Part shown: positions 1-7,996 of the stretch, piece by piece | Layout: the number at the start of each line of letters is the position of its first letter | Position numbering within the stretch: the stretch's first letter is position 1 | Source of the DNA: VAZQ01 sp963753575 | GTDB lineage: Bacteria > Pseudomonadota > Alphaproteobacteria > Rhizobiales > Xanthobacteraceae | Reading direction: 5' to 3' | Assembly: GCA_963753575.1 (NCBI GenBank) | Contig: CAVWCR010000003.1 | Span: forward strand, 1,674,001 to 1,738,000 | Length of the DNA stretch: 64,000 bases | Translations under genes and position numbers: made by a program | Notes under the pieces: generated by a model | What the model was told of the DNA's origin: nothing | Seen by the model: the letters and a program-made list of their open reading frames with translations, nothing else | Database searches by the model: none

Positions 1-1
1 C

Positions 2-613
2 AGCGACCTTTGCTTCTACAACGGCGGCGAAGACGGCTTCCGCGAGAAATTCCTCGGCGATCCGAAGGACCCGATCTCGTGGGGCTCGGTCGACCGCCAG
101 ATGCTCGCCGCCCAGTTCGTGACGCCGGTGTGCTGCCACGAACCGCACGACCTCTCGCACGCGTTCACGACCGGCTATATCGAGCGCAACTCGTTCGAAC
201 AGGTGAGCGGCGGCTCGATGGTCTACGAGTACGATCATTTCACCGAGACCGAGCGGCGCGGCAAGCTCGTCAAGGATACCCACCCGGACGAACACGCCAC
301 CTGCTACATCGTGCAGGGCCGCGGGCTGGTGGTGATCAGCTCATGCGGCCATGTCGGCCTGATCAACACCATCAAGCACGCAATGGCGGTGTCGGGGGTC
401 TCCAAGCTGCACGCGGTTATCGGCGGATTCCATCTCGTCACCGCGCCGCAGGACTATATCGAACAGACGGTGACCGAGCTCGCAGCGCTCGCACCCGACG
501 TCGTCCTTCCCATGCATTGCTCCGGCGCGGACTTCATCGACACCATGCGCCGCCGCATGCCGGCGCAACTGGTCACGACCAATGTCGGCACGCGCTTCAC
601 GTTCGGGGTGTGA
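2..613 (+). CDS. MBL-fold metallo-hydrolase, 5'-truncated
   Basis: The reading frame is open from the window edge and ends at TGA 611-613, so the N-terminus lies upstream. The visible part contains the late motifs of the metallo-beta-lactamase fold: a Ser-Ser-Cys-Gly-His stretch followed by Gly-Leu-Ile-Asn, an IGGFHL motif, and Leu-Pro-Met-His-Cys-Ser-Gly near the C-terminus. These are metal-ligand contexts of the MBL group related to the 7,8-dihydropterin-6-methyl-4-(beta-ribofuranosyl)aminobenzene-phosphate synthase family. The family assignment is by motif; the substrate cannot be told from this fragment. It probably acts in the cytoplasm, but a signal peptide could lie in the missing part. 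Confidence 0.8.
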   Translation, partial: SDLCFYNGGEDGFREKFLGDPKDPISWGSVDRQMLAAQFVTPVCCHEPHDLSHAFTTGYIERNSFEQVSGGSMVYEYDHFTETERRGKLVKDTHPDEHATCYIVQGRGLVVISSCGHVGLINTIKHAMAVSGVSKLHAVIGGFHLVTAPQDYIEQTVTELAALAPDVVLPMHCSGADFIDTMRRRMPAQLVTTNVGTRFTFGV

Positions 614-724
614 GGTGCAAGCAATGGATTGTCCGATACGACGCTCCAACCGATGCTGCGCCAGGGAAACACAATCCCTGTGGGGGACATCACAAAGCGG
701 ATGACGCAGGTCTCGCTCCCGCGC

Positions 725-1159
725 TTATTTCTTGCGCTCGAGTTTGACCTTCCACTGACAATCAGGGGATTGAAATCCCCCTTCAAACGCGTCACCGTTG
801 AAGCGACCCGTGAGATTCTGAAAGCCGATCGTGGCGCCAAACGATCCGTCTTCCCAAACGGTCCCTCTGATATCGAGCTTTTCACCGGCAAGGAGCGCTT
901 CGCCGACCACGACTTTGCCGGTGACCATCAACGTAACCCTGGCTGCATTGCACCGTGCGCGGCTCGGTGTGGCGATACCGTCCCATTGGCCCTCATACGG
1001 CCCGGCCGCCAAAGAGCCGCCGAGCGGTGACAGGAGCACCACGCAGATAATGACCAGGCAGACGATGACCACGCCGACAATGGGAGCGCCGACAGTGGAA
1101 GCACCGAGTTCTGTCTGCCCCACAAAGAACTTGCCCGCTGGTCGTGAGTGGTCATCCAT
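725..1159 (-). CDS. hypothetical protein with one N-terminal membrane segment
   Basis: About 144 residues from the ATG at 1159; a GTG three codons upstream (1168) is possible. After about 25 polar residues comes one strongly hydrophobic stretch (APIVGVVIVCLVIICVVLL) that looks like a membrane anchor. The C-terminal ~90 residues are soluble and Gly-rich, with two widely spaced Cys residues and repeated beta-like segments (GQWDGIA, GKVVVGEALLAGEKLDIRGTV, GSFGATIGFQNLTGRFNGDAFEGGF) reminiscent of small periplasmic domains that fold as beta-barrels or sandwiches. I do not recognise the family. It is convergent with the MBL-fold gene. Codon use matches the neighbours, so it is likely a real gene. 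Confidence 0.65.
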   Translation of the reverse strand: MDDHSRPAGKFFVGQTELGASTVGAPIVGVVIVCLVIICVVLLSPLGGSLAAGPYEGQWDGIATPSRARCNAARVTLMVTGKVVVGEALLAGEKLDIRGTVWEDGSFGATIGFQNLTGRFNGDAFEGGFQSPDCQWKVKLERKK

Positions 1160-1713
1160 TGCTGCCACACCGCCAAACGCCCTTGAGGTAGTCGGCTAGC
1201 TATCAGAGCACCGCCGTCATTTTCTCTGGCGGACCGCGATTTCCGATTACCACACCGAAACGCCACGCCGAAGTGCCCTCGCGCTTCGATCGGAGCGAGC
1301 CCCTCTCCCATTTACCGCTACTTGGTGGCGACAGTCCATTGGTCAGGACCGCGCAGGCCCGCGGCCGCGCCAGCGCGCAGCGCGGCTGGCCGCTCACTCT
1401 CGTCGCCAAAGGCTTGGCGACCTCGTGCGTCTGATCAATGAGCCGTCGGGCTCGTCGTCAGCCGCCTCGACGTTGTGATTTCAACAGGGCCGGGCGACGG
1501 GGACTTGGCCAAGCAGATATTGGCGGTGCAGATGTTCACGACGCCGATCTTGCAACGCGGTTCGGCTGGTGGAGCTTTGCTTCGGAGCATGGTCGCTTCG
1601 GAGCACGGGCTTCGAAGCATGACTGCTTCGAAGCATGACTGCTTCGAAGCACGGTTGCTTCCAAGCGCAAGCTTCACGATCGCGAGCCGCGAGCCGCGCG
1701 ATCACTACGCGCG
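1160..1713. other. gene-poor interval with a tandem array
   Basis: No open frame here looks like a real protein. The interval contains GC-rich sequence without recognisable genes and, near its right end, the 16-bp palindromic tandem array described separately. It separates the membrane protein from gstI and may hold the end of the gstI transcript. Confidence 0.5.
1579..1656. repeat. five-unit tandem array of a ~16-bp palindromic unit
   Basis: Units start at 1579, 1595, 1609, 1625 and 1641 and follow the pattern GCTTCGAAGCATGACT. The first two have GGAGC in place of GAAGC, and the second is 14 bp long. The core GCTTCGAAGC is a perfect 10-bp palindrome. The last unit is followed by a partial copy (GCTTCC). 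The array lies about 60 bp past the gstI stop codon, so it would sit in or after the 3' end of the gstI transcript. Confidence 0.85.
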
Positions 1714-1908
1714 CTAGCTCTCGCGCGAGCGCTCGGCGTCCCTGATCGCCTCTTCGTGGTACCAACCGCTGCCGGACGCGACCTTCACCATGCGCGGCGA
1801 TGCATGATCCGCCGTGCGGTTGGATTGCTCGCGTTGGGCGCCGACAGCGAAGCGACCACGCGCCGGGAAAGCGAAAATCTTGGCCGAGCCACGATCAGTG
1901 TTGGTCAT
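1714..1908 (-). CDS. gstI: DUF2735 / GstI-type glutamine synthetase translation inhibitor
   Basis: A 64-residue protein that begins with the family signature Thr-Asp-Arg-Gly-Ser-Ala-Lys-Ile and ends with Gly-Trp-Tyr-His-Glu-Glu-Ala-Ile, the pattern of DUF2735 proteins of rhizobia. In Rhizobium leguminosarum the gstI gene lies upstream of and divergent to glnII and encodes a ~63-residue protein that lowers glnII translation. The arrangement is the same here, with glnII starting 335 bp away on the other strand. The start has a good ribosome binding site (AAAGGAG about 8 bases upstream). The function is inferred from family and position; the inhibitory activity has not been shown for this copy. 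Confidence 0.85.
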   Translation of the reverse strand: MTNTDRGSAKIFAFPARGRFAVGAQREQSNRTADHASPRMVKVASGSGWYHEEAIRDAERSRES

Positions 1909-1981
1909 GGTTCATGTCTCCTTTGACGTCACGAGCGCACTCGTTTGTTTAGTGTGAGACATAGTCGTTACGAGAACGTTT

Positions 1982-1998
1982 TGCACGCCCTTTGCGCA
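1982..1998. promoter_or_regulatory. candidate NtrC (NRI) binding site
   Basis: The 17-bp sequence TGCACGCCCTTTGCGCA matches the NtrC inverted-repeat consensus TGCACC-N5-GGTGCA at 9 of 12 arm positions. It lies about 150 bp upstream of the -24 element of the glnII promoter, a usual distance for an enhancer-like NtrC site. A single imperfect match is weak evidence alone; the case rests on its position. Confidence 0.4.
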
Positions 1999-2134
1999 GC
2001 GTGCTCGACAGAAAATCAGCATCTGGCGCTATTATGGGCATCTCCGATTTTGCCTCGTGGCATAGCATTCCTCCCGCGGCGCGCCTGCGCTTGTCGTGCC
2101 GCGTGCGCCGCACAGGAGTACGTCTTCACGCCGA

Positions 2135-2151
2135 CTGGCATGCCAAATGCT
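2135..2151 (+). promoter_or_regulatory. sigma-54 (-24/-12) promoter of glnII
   Basis: CTGGCATGCCAAATGCT matches the sigma-54 consensus (CTGGCAC-N5-TTGCT) at all but two of the fixed positions. The invariant GG (2137-2138) and GC (2149-2150) have the correct spacing. Transcription would start near 2161-2163, leaving a leader of about 80 bases before the glnII start. This fits the known NtrC/RpoN control of glnII in rhizobia. Confidence 0.8.
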
Positions 2152-2243
2152 TGTGAGACGGTGGCATTTGCCGACGAGCACAGCTGGTGTGCACGCACAA
2201 GGATTAGTCATCCTCACCCCCAACAGCTTGAGAGAGACTCTAA

Positions 2244-3281
2244 ATGACCAAGTACAAGCTCGAGTACATATGGCTCGACGGATATGCGCCGACGCCCAAT
2301 CTGCGTGGAAAGACACAGATCAAGGCCTACGACAGTTTCCCCACGCTGGAGCAACTGTCGCTCTGGGGGTTCGACGGAAGCTCGACCATGCAAGCGGAAG
2401 GCAGCAACTCCGACTGCGTTCTCAAGCCGATCCGGGTCTTCCCGGACGGCGGGCGCACCAACGGCGTGCTGGTGCTGTGCGAAGTGATGATGCCGGATGG
2501 CGTTACACCGCACCCTTCCAACAAGCGCGCGACCATTTTCGATGACGAGGGCGCATGGTTCGGCTTCGAGCAGGAGTATTTCTTCTTCAAGGACGACCGC
2601 CCGCTCGGCTTCCCCACGTCCGGCTATCCCGCGCCGCAAGGGCCCTACTACACCGGCGTCGGCTACAAGAACGTCGGCTCGGTCGCGCGCCAGATGGTCG
2701 AGGAGCATCTCGACCTCTGCCTCGCCGCCGGCATCAACCATGAAGGCATCAATGCCGAAGTGGCGAAGGGCCAGTGGGAATTTCAGATCTTCGGCAAGGG
2801 CTCCAAGAAGGAGGCCGACGAGATGTGGATGGCCCGCTATCTCCTGCAGCGGCTCACCGAGAAGTACGGCGTCGACATTGAATATCACTGCAAGCCGCTC
2901 GGCGACACCGACTGGAACGGCTCGGGCATGCACGCCAATTTCTCGACCACCTACATGCGCGAGACCGGCGGCAAGGCCTATTTCGAGGCGCTCATGGAAG
3001 CGTTCAAGCAGAACCGCGAGGACCACATCGCAGTCTACGGGCCGGACAATCACATGCGGCTCACCGGCAAGCACGAGACCGCCTCGATCCACGAGTTCAG
3101 CTACGGGGTCGCGGACCGCGGCGCGTCGATCCGCGTGCCGCACAGCTTCGTGAACAACGGCTACAAGGGCTATCTCGAAGACCGCCGCCCCAACTCCCAA
3201 GGCGACCCCTACCAGATCGCCTCCCAGATCCTGAAGACGATTGCGTCGGTCCCGGCCGGCAAGGTCAGCGTCGCAGCCTGA
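2244..3281 (+). CDS. glnII: glutamine synthetase type II (GSII)
   Basis: A 345-residue protein, the normal length for the eukaryote-like GSII of rhizobia and much shorter than GlnA. It catalyses ATP-dependent amidation of glutamate in the cytoplasm. Visible family motifs are the N-terminal WGFDGSST, the ATP/metal-binding FGFEQEYF region, the loop with GINHEGINAEVAKGQWEFQ, the NGSGMHANFS metal/ATP segment and the RPNSQGDPY region near the C-terminus. GSII is not adenylylated; control is transcriptional (RpoN/NtrC) and, in Rhizobium, through GstI. Both elements are present immediately upstream. The ribosome binding site is modest (GAGAG). Confidence 0.97.
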   Translation: MTKYKLEYIWLDGYAPTPNLRGKTQIKAYDSFPTLEQLSLWGFDGSSTMQAEGSNSDCVLKPIRVFPDGGRTNGVLVLCEVMMPDGVTPHPSNKRATIFDDEGAWFGFEQEYFFFKDDRPLGFPTSGYPAPQGPYYTGVGYKNVGSVARQMVEEHLDLCLAAGINHEGINAEVAKGQWEFQIFGKGSKKEADEMWMARYLLQRLTEKYGVDIEYHCKPLGDTDWNGSGMHANFSTTYMRETGGKAYFEALMEAFKQNREDHIAVYGPDNHMRLTGKHETASIHEFSYGVADRGASIRVPHSFVNNGYKGYLEDRRPNSQGDPYQIASQILKTIASVPAGKVSVAA

Positions 3282-3344
3282 AGCACCGATCACGCGCGCG
3301 ACCCTCGCGCGCTGACCGGACAGGCCAATGGCCTGCCCAAGACT

Positions 3345-3368
3345 GTGAGGGCTTGAACAAGCCCTCAC
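3345..3368. terminator. perfect 10-bp hairpin between glnII and sthA
   Basis: GTGAGGGCTT and AAGCCCTCAC form a perfect 10-bp stem around a four-base loop (GAAC). There is no T-run after either arm, so it is either a weak intrinsic terminator for glnII or a transcript-stabilising or processing hairpin. It lies 63 bp after the glnII stop and 50 bp before sthA. Confidence 0.5.
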
Positions 3369-3417
3369 TCACTGCCCGAGACCACACTGGACGACACGAG
3401 ACAGGACGACGCCACGC

Positions 3418-4812
3418 ATGTATGACCACGACATGATCGTCATCGGCAGCGGGCCGTCCGGGCGTCGCGCCGCCGTGCAGGCGGCGAAGATCGGCAAGTC
3501 GGTGCTGGTGGTCGAGAGGGGTCGTCGGGTCGGCGGCGTGTCGGTCCACACCGGGACGATCCCATCGAAGACATTGCGCGAGACCGTGCTCAACCTTTCG
3601 GGCTGGCGCGAACGGGGATTCTACGGGCGCGCCTATCGCGTCAAGCAGGACATCGACGCCGGCGACCTGATGGCCCGCTTGCGCAAGACGCTCGACCACG
3701 AGGTTGAGATCCTTGAGCATCAGTTCAGCCGCAACGCGGTCAAGACGGCGCGCGGCGAAGGCCGCTTAGTCGGCCCGCACGAGATCGAGGTGACCACCGA
3801 GCATGGCGAAAGGCGCATCTACAGCGCGGGGCATGTGCTGATCGCCTGCGGCACCCGGCCGTTTCGCCCGGACCACGTGCCGTTCAACCGCACCAGCGTG
3901 TTTGACAGCGATGAGATCATCGACCTGCCGCGCCTGCCGCGCAGCCTCACGGTGATCGGCGCCGGCGTGATCGGGGTGGAATATGCGACGATCTTCAGCG
4001 CGCTCGATGTCGCGGTCACGCTGGTGGAGACGCGTCCGAGCTTTCTCGATTTTGTCGACCGGGAGCTGATCGAGGAATTCGTGCACGAGCTGCGCGACCG
4101 CAATGTCGCCTTGCGGCTCGGCTCCGCCGTGACCGCGATCGAGGTGAGCGAATCCGGACGGATCATGACCAGGCTCGCCAATGGCCGCTGCGTCACCAGC
4201 GACATGCTGCTGTTCGCGGCCGGGCGCGTGGGCGCCACCGATACCCTCAATCTCGGGGCCGCCGGCATCGTGGCCGACAATCGCGGCCGCATCGTCGTCG
4301 ATCCCAAAACAATGCAGACCTCGGTGCCGCACATTTATGCGGCCGGCGACGTGATCGGGTTTCCCTCGCTGGCATCGACCTCCATGGAGCAGGGACGCGC
4401 GGCGGCCTGCCACGCCTTCGGCATGGCCCCGCACCCGCCGCCGGAATTCTTCCCCTACGGCATCTATTCGGTGCCGGAGATCTCGACCATCGGCATGAGC
4501 GAGGAAGAGGTGCGCAGGCGCGAGATCCCCTACGAGTGCGGCATGGCGCGGTTCCGCGAGACCTCGCGCGGCCACATCATGGGGCTCAATAGCGGGATGA
4601 TGAAAATGATCTTCTCGACCACAACGCGGCACCTGCTCGGCGTCCACATTGTCGGCGAAGGCGCGACCGAACTCATCCACATCGGTCAGGCGGTGCTCAA
4701 TCTCAAGGGCACCATCGATTATTTCATCGAGAACACGTTCAACTATCCGACCCTTGCCGAAGCCTACAAGATCGCCGGGCTCGACGCCTGGAACCGGCTG
4801 GCGCGAGCGTGA
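3418..4812 (+). CDS. sthA: Si-specific NAD(P)+ transhydrogenase (soluble)
   Basis: A 464-residue flavoprotein of the pyridine nucleotide-disulfide oxidoreductase superfamily. An FAD-binding IGSGPSG motif is near residue 8, a second Rossmann motif VIGAGVIGVEYA is in the middle, and the second FAD motif (IYAAGDVIGFPSLA) precedes the C-terminal dimerisation domain. The redox-active CxxxxC of lipoamide dehydrogenase and glutathione reductase is absent; the segment reads GGVSVHTGTIPSKTLRE, the hallmark of SthA. It equilibrates NADPH and NADH in the cytoplasm. It follows glnII in the same direction by 136 bp with a hairpin between, so it may be separately transcribed. Confidence 0.95.
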   Translation: MYDHDMIVIGSGPSGRRAAVQAAKIGKSVLVVERGRRVGGVSVHTGTIPSKTLRETVLNLSGWRERGFYGRAYRVKQDIDAGDLMARLRKTLDHEVEILEHQFSRNAVKTARGEGRLVGPHEIEVTTEHGERRIYSAGHVLIACGTRPFRPDHVPFNRTSVFDSDEIIDLPRLPRSLTVIGAGVIGVEYATIFSALDVAVTLVETRPSFLDFVDRELIEEFVHELRDRNVALRLGSAVTAIEVSESGRIMTRLANGRCVTSDMLLFAAGRVGATDTLNLGAAGIVADNRGRIVVDPKTMQTSVPHIYAAGDVIGFPSLASTSMEQGRAAACHAFGMAPHPPPEFFPYGIYSVPEISTIGMSEEEVRRREIPYECGMARFRETSRGHIMGLNSGMMKMIFSTTTRHLLGVHIVGEGATELIHIGQAVLNLKGTIDYFIENTFNYPTLAEAYKIAGLDAWNRLARA

Positions 4813-4850
4813 CATCGCGGCGCCGCCTCGCCATGAGGCCGGGAGTGGCA

Positions 4851-4884
4851 GTGCATCAAATCGATCGGAACTCGCCTTAGTGCA
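4851..4884. repeat. ~35-bp repeat, copy 1 (after sthA)
   Basis: The sequence begins GTGCATCAAA, continues with ATCGGAA and ends TTAGTGCAT. A related copy lies at 5055-5089 with the same order of blocks. The two direct copies bracket the palindromic element at 4946-5024. Confidence 0.6.
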
Positions 4885-4945
4885 TTGCTGTGGCGAGGGC
4901 CTCGAAGGGCGGCGGCCCCCGCAATGCCGCACGCGACCGCGGGGC

Positions 4946-5024
4946 CGTCATCCTTCGGCCCGCGCATGTTGGCGCAAGTTGCAACATGCGCGTCGTGTGA
5001 CGCGCGTGGCACCTCGGGATGACG
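4946..5024. repeat. dispersed palindromic element, CGTCATCC family, copy 1
   Basis: The element starts with CCGTCATCC and ends with GGGATGACGG, forming terminal inverted repeats, with an internal hairpin-prone stretch (CGCGCATGTT and AACATGCGCG). The same ends are found on the longer element at 16677-16815. Such elements are frequent between genes in Bradyrhizobiaceae. Confidence 0.7.
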
Positions 5025-5054
5025 GAGACAGGCTGGTGCGCTCTGCACGCAAGG

Positions 5055-5089
5055 CGCATCAAACCCAATCGGAAAATGCTTCAGTGCAT
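5055..5089. repeat. ~35-bp repeat, copy 2 (covers the acnA stop codon)
   Basis: The GCATCAAA, ATCGGAAAATGC and CAGTGCAT blocks match copy 1 at 4851-4884. The right end overlaps the last codons and stop of the aconitase gene, so the terminal Met-His of that protein is encoded by repeat sequence. Confidence 0.6.
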
Positions 5090-7996
5090 CCGTTCCGCCA
5101 CGCTCTGGCGTCGCCCTGCCCCGCCGTCGCGATCGAGGGTCGTCTCAATGATCTTGCGGGTGACAAAGACAGGTATGCCGCCGGCGAGGAAATAGGTCAT
5201 TTCCAGATTGGTGTCGATCCGGCAACGCGTCTGGATTACCGATGATGTCCCATCGTCGCGCTCGATCTTCACAGTGACGTTGCAGCGGGGCGTGAGCTTG
5301 TCCATCCCCTCGATGGTGACCAGTTCATTGCCCTTCAGCTTGAGACTGTCCAGCGTCGTGCCTTCCGGCAACTGCAACGGCAAAACGCCCATGCTGGCCA
5401 GATTGGCCCGATGGATGCGCTCGAAGCTCTCGGCGATCACGGCACCAACCCCAAGATTGCGTGGCGATTTGGCGGCGAGATCGCGGGAAGAACCAGTGCC
5501 GTATTCCTTCCCGGCAAAGACAACCGGCCGGATGCCATTCTCCATATATTTCTGCGCGGCGTCATAGACCGACATCGGCTGGCCCGATTCAAACGAGGCC
5601 GGTGCATAGTAGATGGTCGCGCTGCCTCTGCTGGCAACCCCGCTCATCAGGTTCTGCACCTTCACATTGCCCCAGGCGCCTCGGTCGATGACCCGCGGAT
5701 CGCCGCGGCGCGCGCCAAAGCTGTGCAGATCGCCGATCGGCACGTTGCTCTGGATCAGAAACTGGCCGGCCGGCGTGTTTCTTCCAATCGGCGCCGCAGG
5801 AGAAATATCGTCGGTCGTGATGCTGTTGCCATAGATCCCGAGAATGCGACCCTTGATGACGTCCTCCACGGGCGCAGCCCGCATGGGCATGTTCTGGAAA
5901 TAGGGCGGCACCGAATAGTAACGCGAATTGACGTCCCACTGCCATTGATCGCCTTCAGGAACCGGCAGGTTCTTCCATTGATCGGGGCCCGACAGATCCC
6001 GGTTGGCTTCCTTGAACACCTCGGCCGTCACGGCGCCGCGCACACAAGCATCGATCTCAGCGCCGGTTGGCCAGATGTCTTCCAGGAATACGACCTTGCC
6101 GTCGCGGTCGCGGCCGATACCCAGCCGATCCTCCGCTACGCCCGGCTTGAGCTTGCCGGCGGCATCAAACGCATCCGAGCGGCGCACCACCCGATCGACA
6201 TTGCCGGCAAGGCCCATGGCGACAACGAGCGGCGGCGAGGCGAGGAAATTGGCGTCCACGGTTTCGTGCACGCGGCCCTGGAAATTGCGGTTGCCGGACA
6301 GCACCGCAGCGACCCGGAATTTCCCTTCTTTCTTGGCGTCGTCGACCGCTTCCGAAATGCCCTCCAGCAAAGGACCGCTATTGCCGATGCAGGTGGTGCA
6401 TCCATAACCGACCAGATTGAAGCCGAGCTGGTCGAGATAGGGCTGCAGCCCTGCTCCCTTCAGATAGCCGGTCACCGCGAGGCTGCCGGGCGCCAGCGAC
6501 GTTTTCACATGCGGCGGCACTGTGAGGCCGAGCTCAACTGCTTTCTTCGCAACCAGGCCGGCGGCGACCATCACATCCGGATTGGATGTATTGGTGCACG
6601 ATGTAATGGCCGCGATCACAAAATCGCCGTTGCGGAGCTCACCGGCACCGCCATTGGTCTTGACTACCGGGGCAACCACCTCGGACAGCTCTTTTTTGAA
6701 ATCAGCGATCTTGCGTGGGTCCGGCCCGGCCCCCTTGGGAAGCACGTTGGAGTCCGCCGCAAAGGTTTCCCAGAAGCGTCCGGATACATTGGACAGGTCC
6801 ACTCGCTCTTTCGGCTGCTTGGGGCCGGACAGGGACGGCGTGATGCTGGCGAGATCAAGTTTGACGCCGGTGGTGACGACCGGGTCCGGCGTATTGGCAT
6901 CCGCCCACATGCCCTGCGCGCGCGCATAGGCTTCGACGACGGCGATCTGGCTTTCCGTGCGGCCGGTCGTGCGCAGATAGTCGATGGTCTTTTCATCGAT
7001 CCCAAACAGGCCAACCGTGGCGCCGTATTCCGGCGCCATGTTGCTGATCGTCGCCCGATTGGCGAGCGAAAGGCTTTGCGATCCCGGGCCGTAGAAGATC
7101 ACGGCCTTGTCGACGACGCCGACCTGGCGGAGCAGTTCCGTGATCCGAAGCGCGAGATCGGTGGCCGTAATGCCTTCACCAAGCCTGCCCTCCAGACGCA
7201 CTCCCACCGCCTCGGGAATGACCAGCGATAGCGGCTGACCCAGCATGGTGGCCTCCGCTTCGATGCCGCCCACGCCGTAGGCCATGATGCCCAGGGCGCC
7301 CGCCATGGTGGTGTGGCTGTCGGTACCGATCAGATAGCTCGGCGACAGGATGATGCGGCCCTTGTCGTCATGCACCTGCTCGATCACCGGGTTGAGCCTT
7401 TCGATCATCTGCTGGTGGCAGATCCCGAAGCCGGGCGGCGTCACCGTGACGTTGTTGAAGGTGGCGCCGGTCCACTTCATCAGGGAGAAGCGTTCCCGGT
7501 TGATCCTGAATTCGTAATCGATATTCTTTTCCAGGGAATCCGGCGAACCTGATGCCTGCACGATCACGGAGTGATCGACCACCAGGTCAACCGACACCAT
7601 CGGGTTGATTAGTTTCGGATCAAGGCCGTTATCCGCCATGACGTCGCGCATGGAGGCCAGATCGCCAATGAGCGGCCCGCCGGTCAGATCCTGCAGCAGC
7701 ACACGGTTGGCGTAGACGTAGATCTCGGCGTCGCTCTTGGCACCGTTCTTCATCCAATCGGCAAGCGCGGTAATCTGCTCCTTGGTGACGATCTCGCCGT
7801 CTTCTCGGGCCAGCATGCGCTCCAGAAGAATCTTGTGAGACTGCGGCAATTTCCGAACGTCAATGCCGAGCTTTGCGCCTGCCTTTTCAAGCGAGTAATA
7901 GTGATATTCCACGCCACCGACGGTGAGCGGCGTGAGCGAGGAGAAGCTGTCAAGGCTGGACGGAACGACAATCGACGGTCTGACATGGACGGACAT
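5081..7996 (-). CDS. acnA: aconitate hydratase, AcnA/IRP1 family (divergent member)
   Basis: A 971-residue [4Fe-4S] hydro-lyase interconverting citrate and isocitrate in the cytoplasmic TCA cycle. The three cluster ligands are visible: Cys467 in the SCTNTSNP motif and Cys533 and Cys536 in GCTTCIGNSGP. A GTDSHTTM substrate-binding segment is near residue 224 and the C-terminal swivel domain carries GSSRDLAAKSPR. The ATG at 7996 is preferred because GGGGAG lies 5 bases upstream; the ATG at 8017 adds seven residues without a better signal. The N-terminal third is more diverged from standard AcnA than the core, and the C-terminus has an added Arg/Gly-rich tail. It could be a second aconitase or a related dehydratase, but the active site looks complete. 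Confidence 0.88.
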   Translation of the reverse strand: MSVHVRPSIVVPSSLDSFSSLTPLTVGGVEYHYYSLEKAGAKLGIDVRKLPQSHKILLERMLAREDGEIVTKEQITALADWMKNGAKSDAEIYVYANRVLLQDLTGGPLIGDLASMRDVMADNGLDPKLINPMVSVDLVVDHSVIVQASGSPDSLEKNIDYEFRINRERFSLMKWTGATFNNVTVTPPGFGICHQQMIERLNPVIEQVHDDKGRIILSPSYLIGTDSHTTMAGALGIMAYGVGGIEAEATMLGQPLSLVIPEAVGVRLEGRLGEGITATDLALRITELLRQVGVVDKAVIFYGPGSQSLSLANRATISNMAPEYGATVGLFGIDEKTIDYLRTTGRTESQIAVVEAYARAQGMWADANTPDPVVTTGVKLDLASITPSLSGPKQPKERVDLSNVSGRFWETFAADSNVLPKGAGPDPRKIADFKKELSEVVAPVVKTNGGAGELRNGDFVIAAITSCTNTSNPDVMVAAGLVAKKAVELGLTVPPHVKTSLAPGSLAVTGYLKGAGLQPYLDQLGFNLVGYGCTTCIGNSGPLLEGISEAVDDAKKEGKFRVAAVLSGNRNFQGRVHETVDANFLASPPLVVAMGLAGNVDRVVRRSDAFDAAGKLKPGVAEDRLGIGRDRDGKVVFLEDIWPTGAEIDACVRGAVTAEVFKEANRDLSGPDQWKNLPVPEGDQWQWDVNSRYYSVPPYFQNMPMRAAPVEDVIKGRILGIYGNSITTDDISPAAPIGRNTPAGQFLIQSNVPIGDLHSFGARRGDPRVIDRGAWGNVKVQNLMSGVASRGSATIYYAPASFESGQPMSVYDAAQKYMENGIRPVVFAGKEYGTGSSRDLAAKSPRNLGVGAVIAESFERIHRANLASMGVLPLQLPEGTTLDSLKLKGNELVTIEGMDKLTPRCNVTVKIERDDGTSSVIQTRCRIDTNLEMTYFLAGGIPVFVTRKIIETTLDRDGGAGRRQSVAERMH

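Larger units (their letters stand above)
1909..2243. promoter_or_regulatory. divergent gstI/glnII control region
   Basis: A 335-bp non-coding interval between the start codons of gstI (minus) and glnII (plus). It contains a strong sigma-54-type promoter facing glnII (2135-2151) and an upstream NtrC-like inverted repeat (1982-1998). It is AT-richer than the surrounding genes. No gene was seen in it. Confidence 0.7.

Noticed and set aside
1..747. Long Arg-rich frames over the MBL gene
   Set aside because: They are out-of-frame shadows caused by high GC content; the MBL frame has family motifs.
1579..1656. CRISPR-like array
   Set aside because: The units are only 14-16 bp, contiguous and without unique spacers, and no cas gene is near.
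3418..4812. Dihydrolipoamide dehydrogenase or glutathione reductase
   Set aside because: The redox-active CxxxxC is missing (GVSVHTGTIPSKT), which fits SthA.
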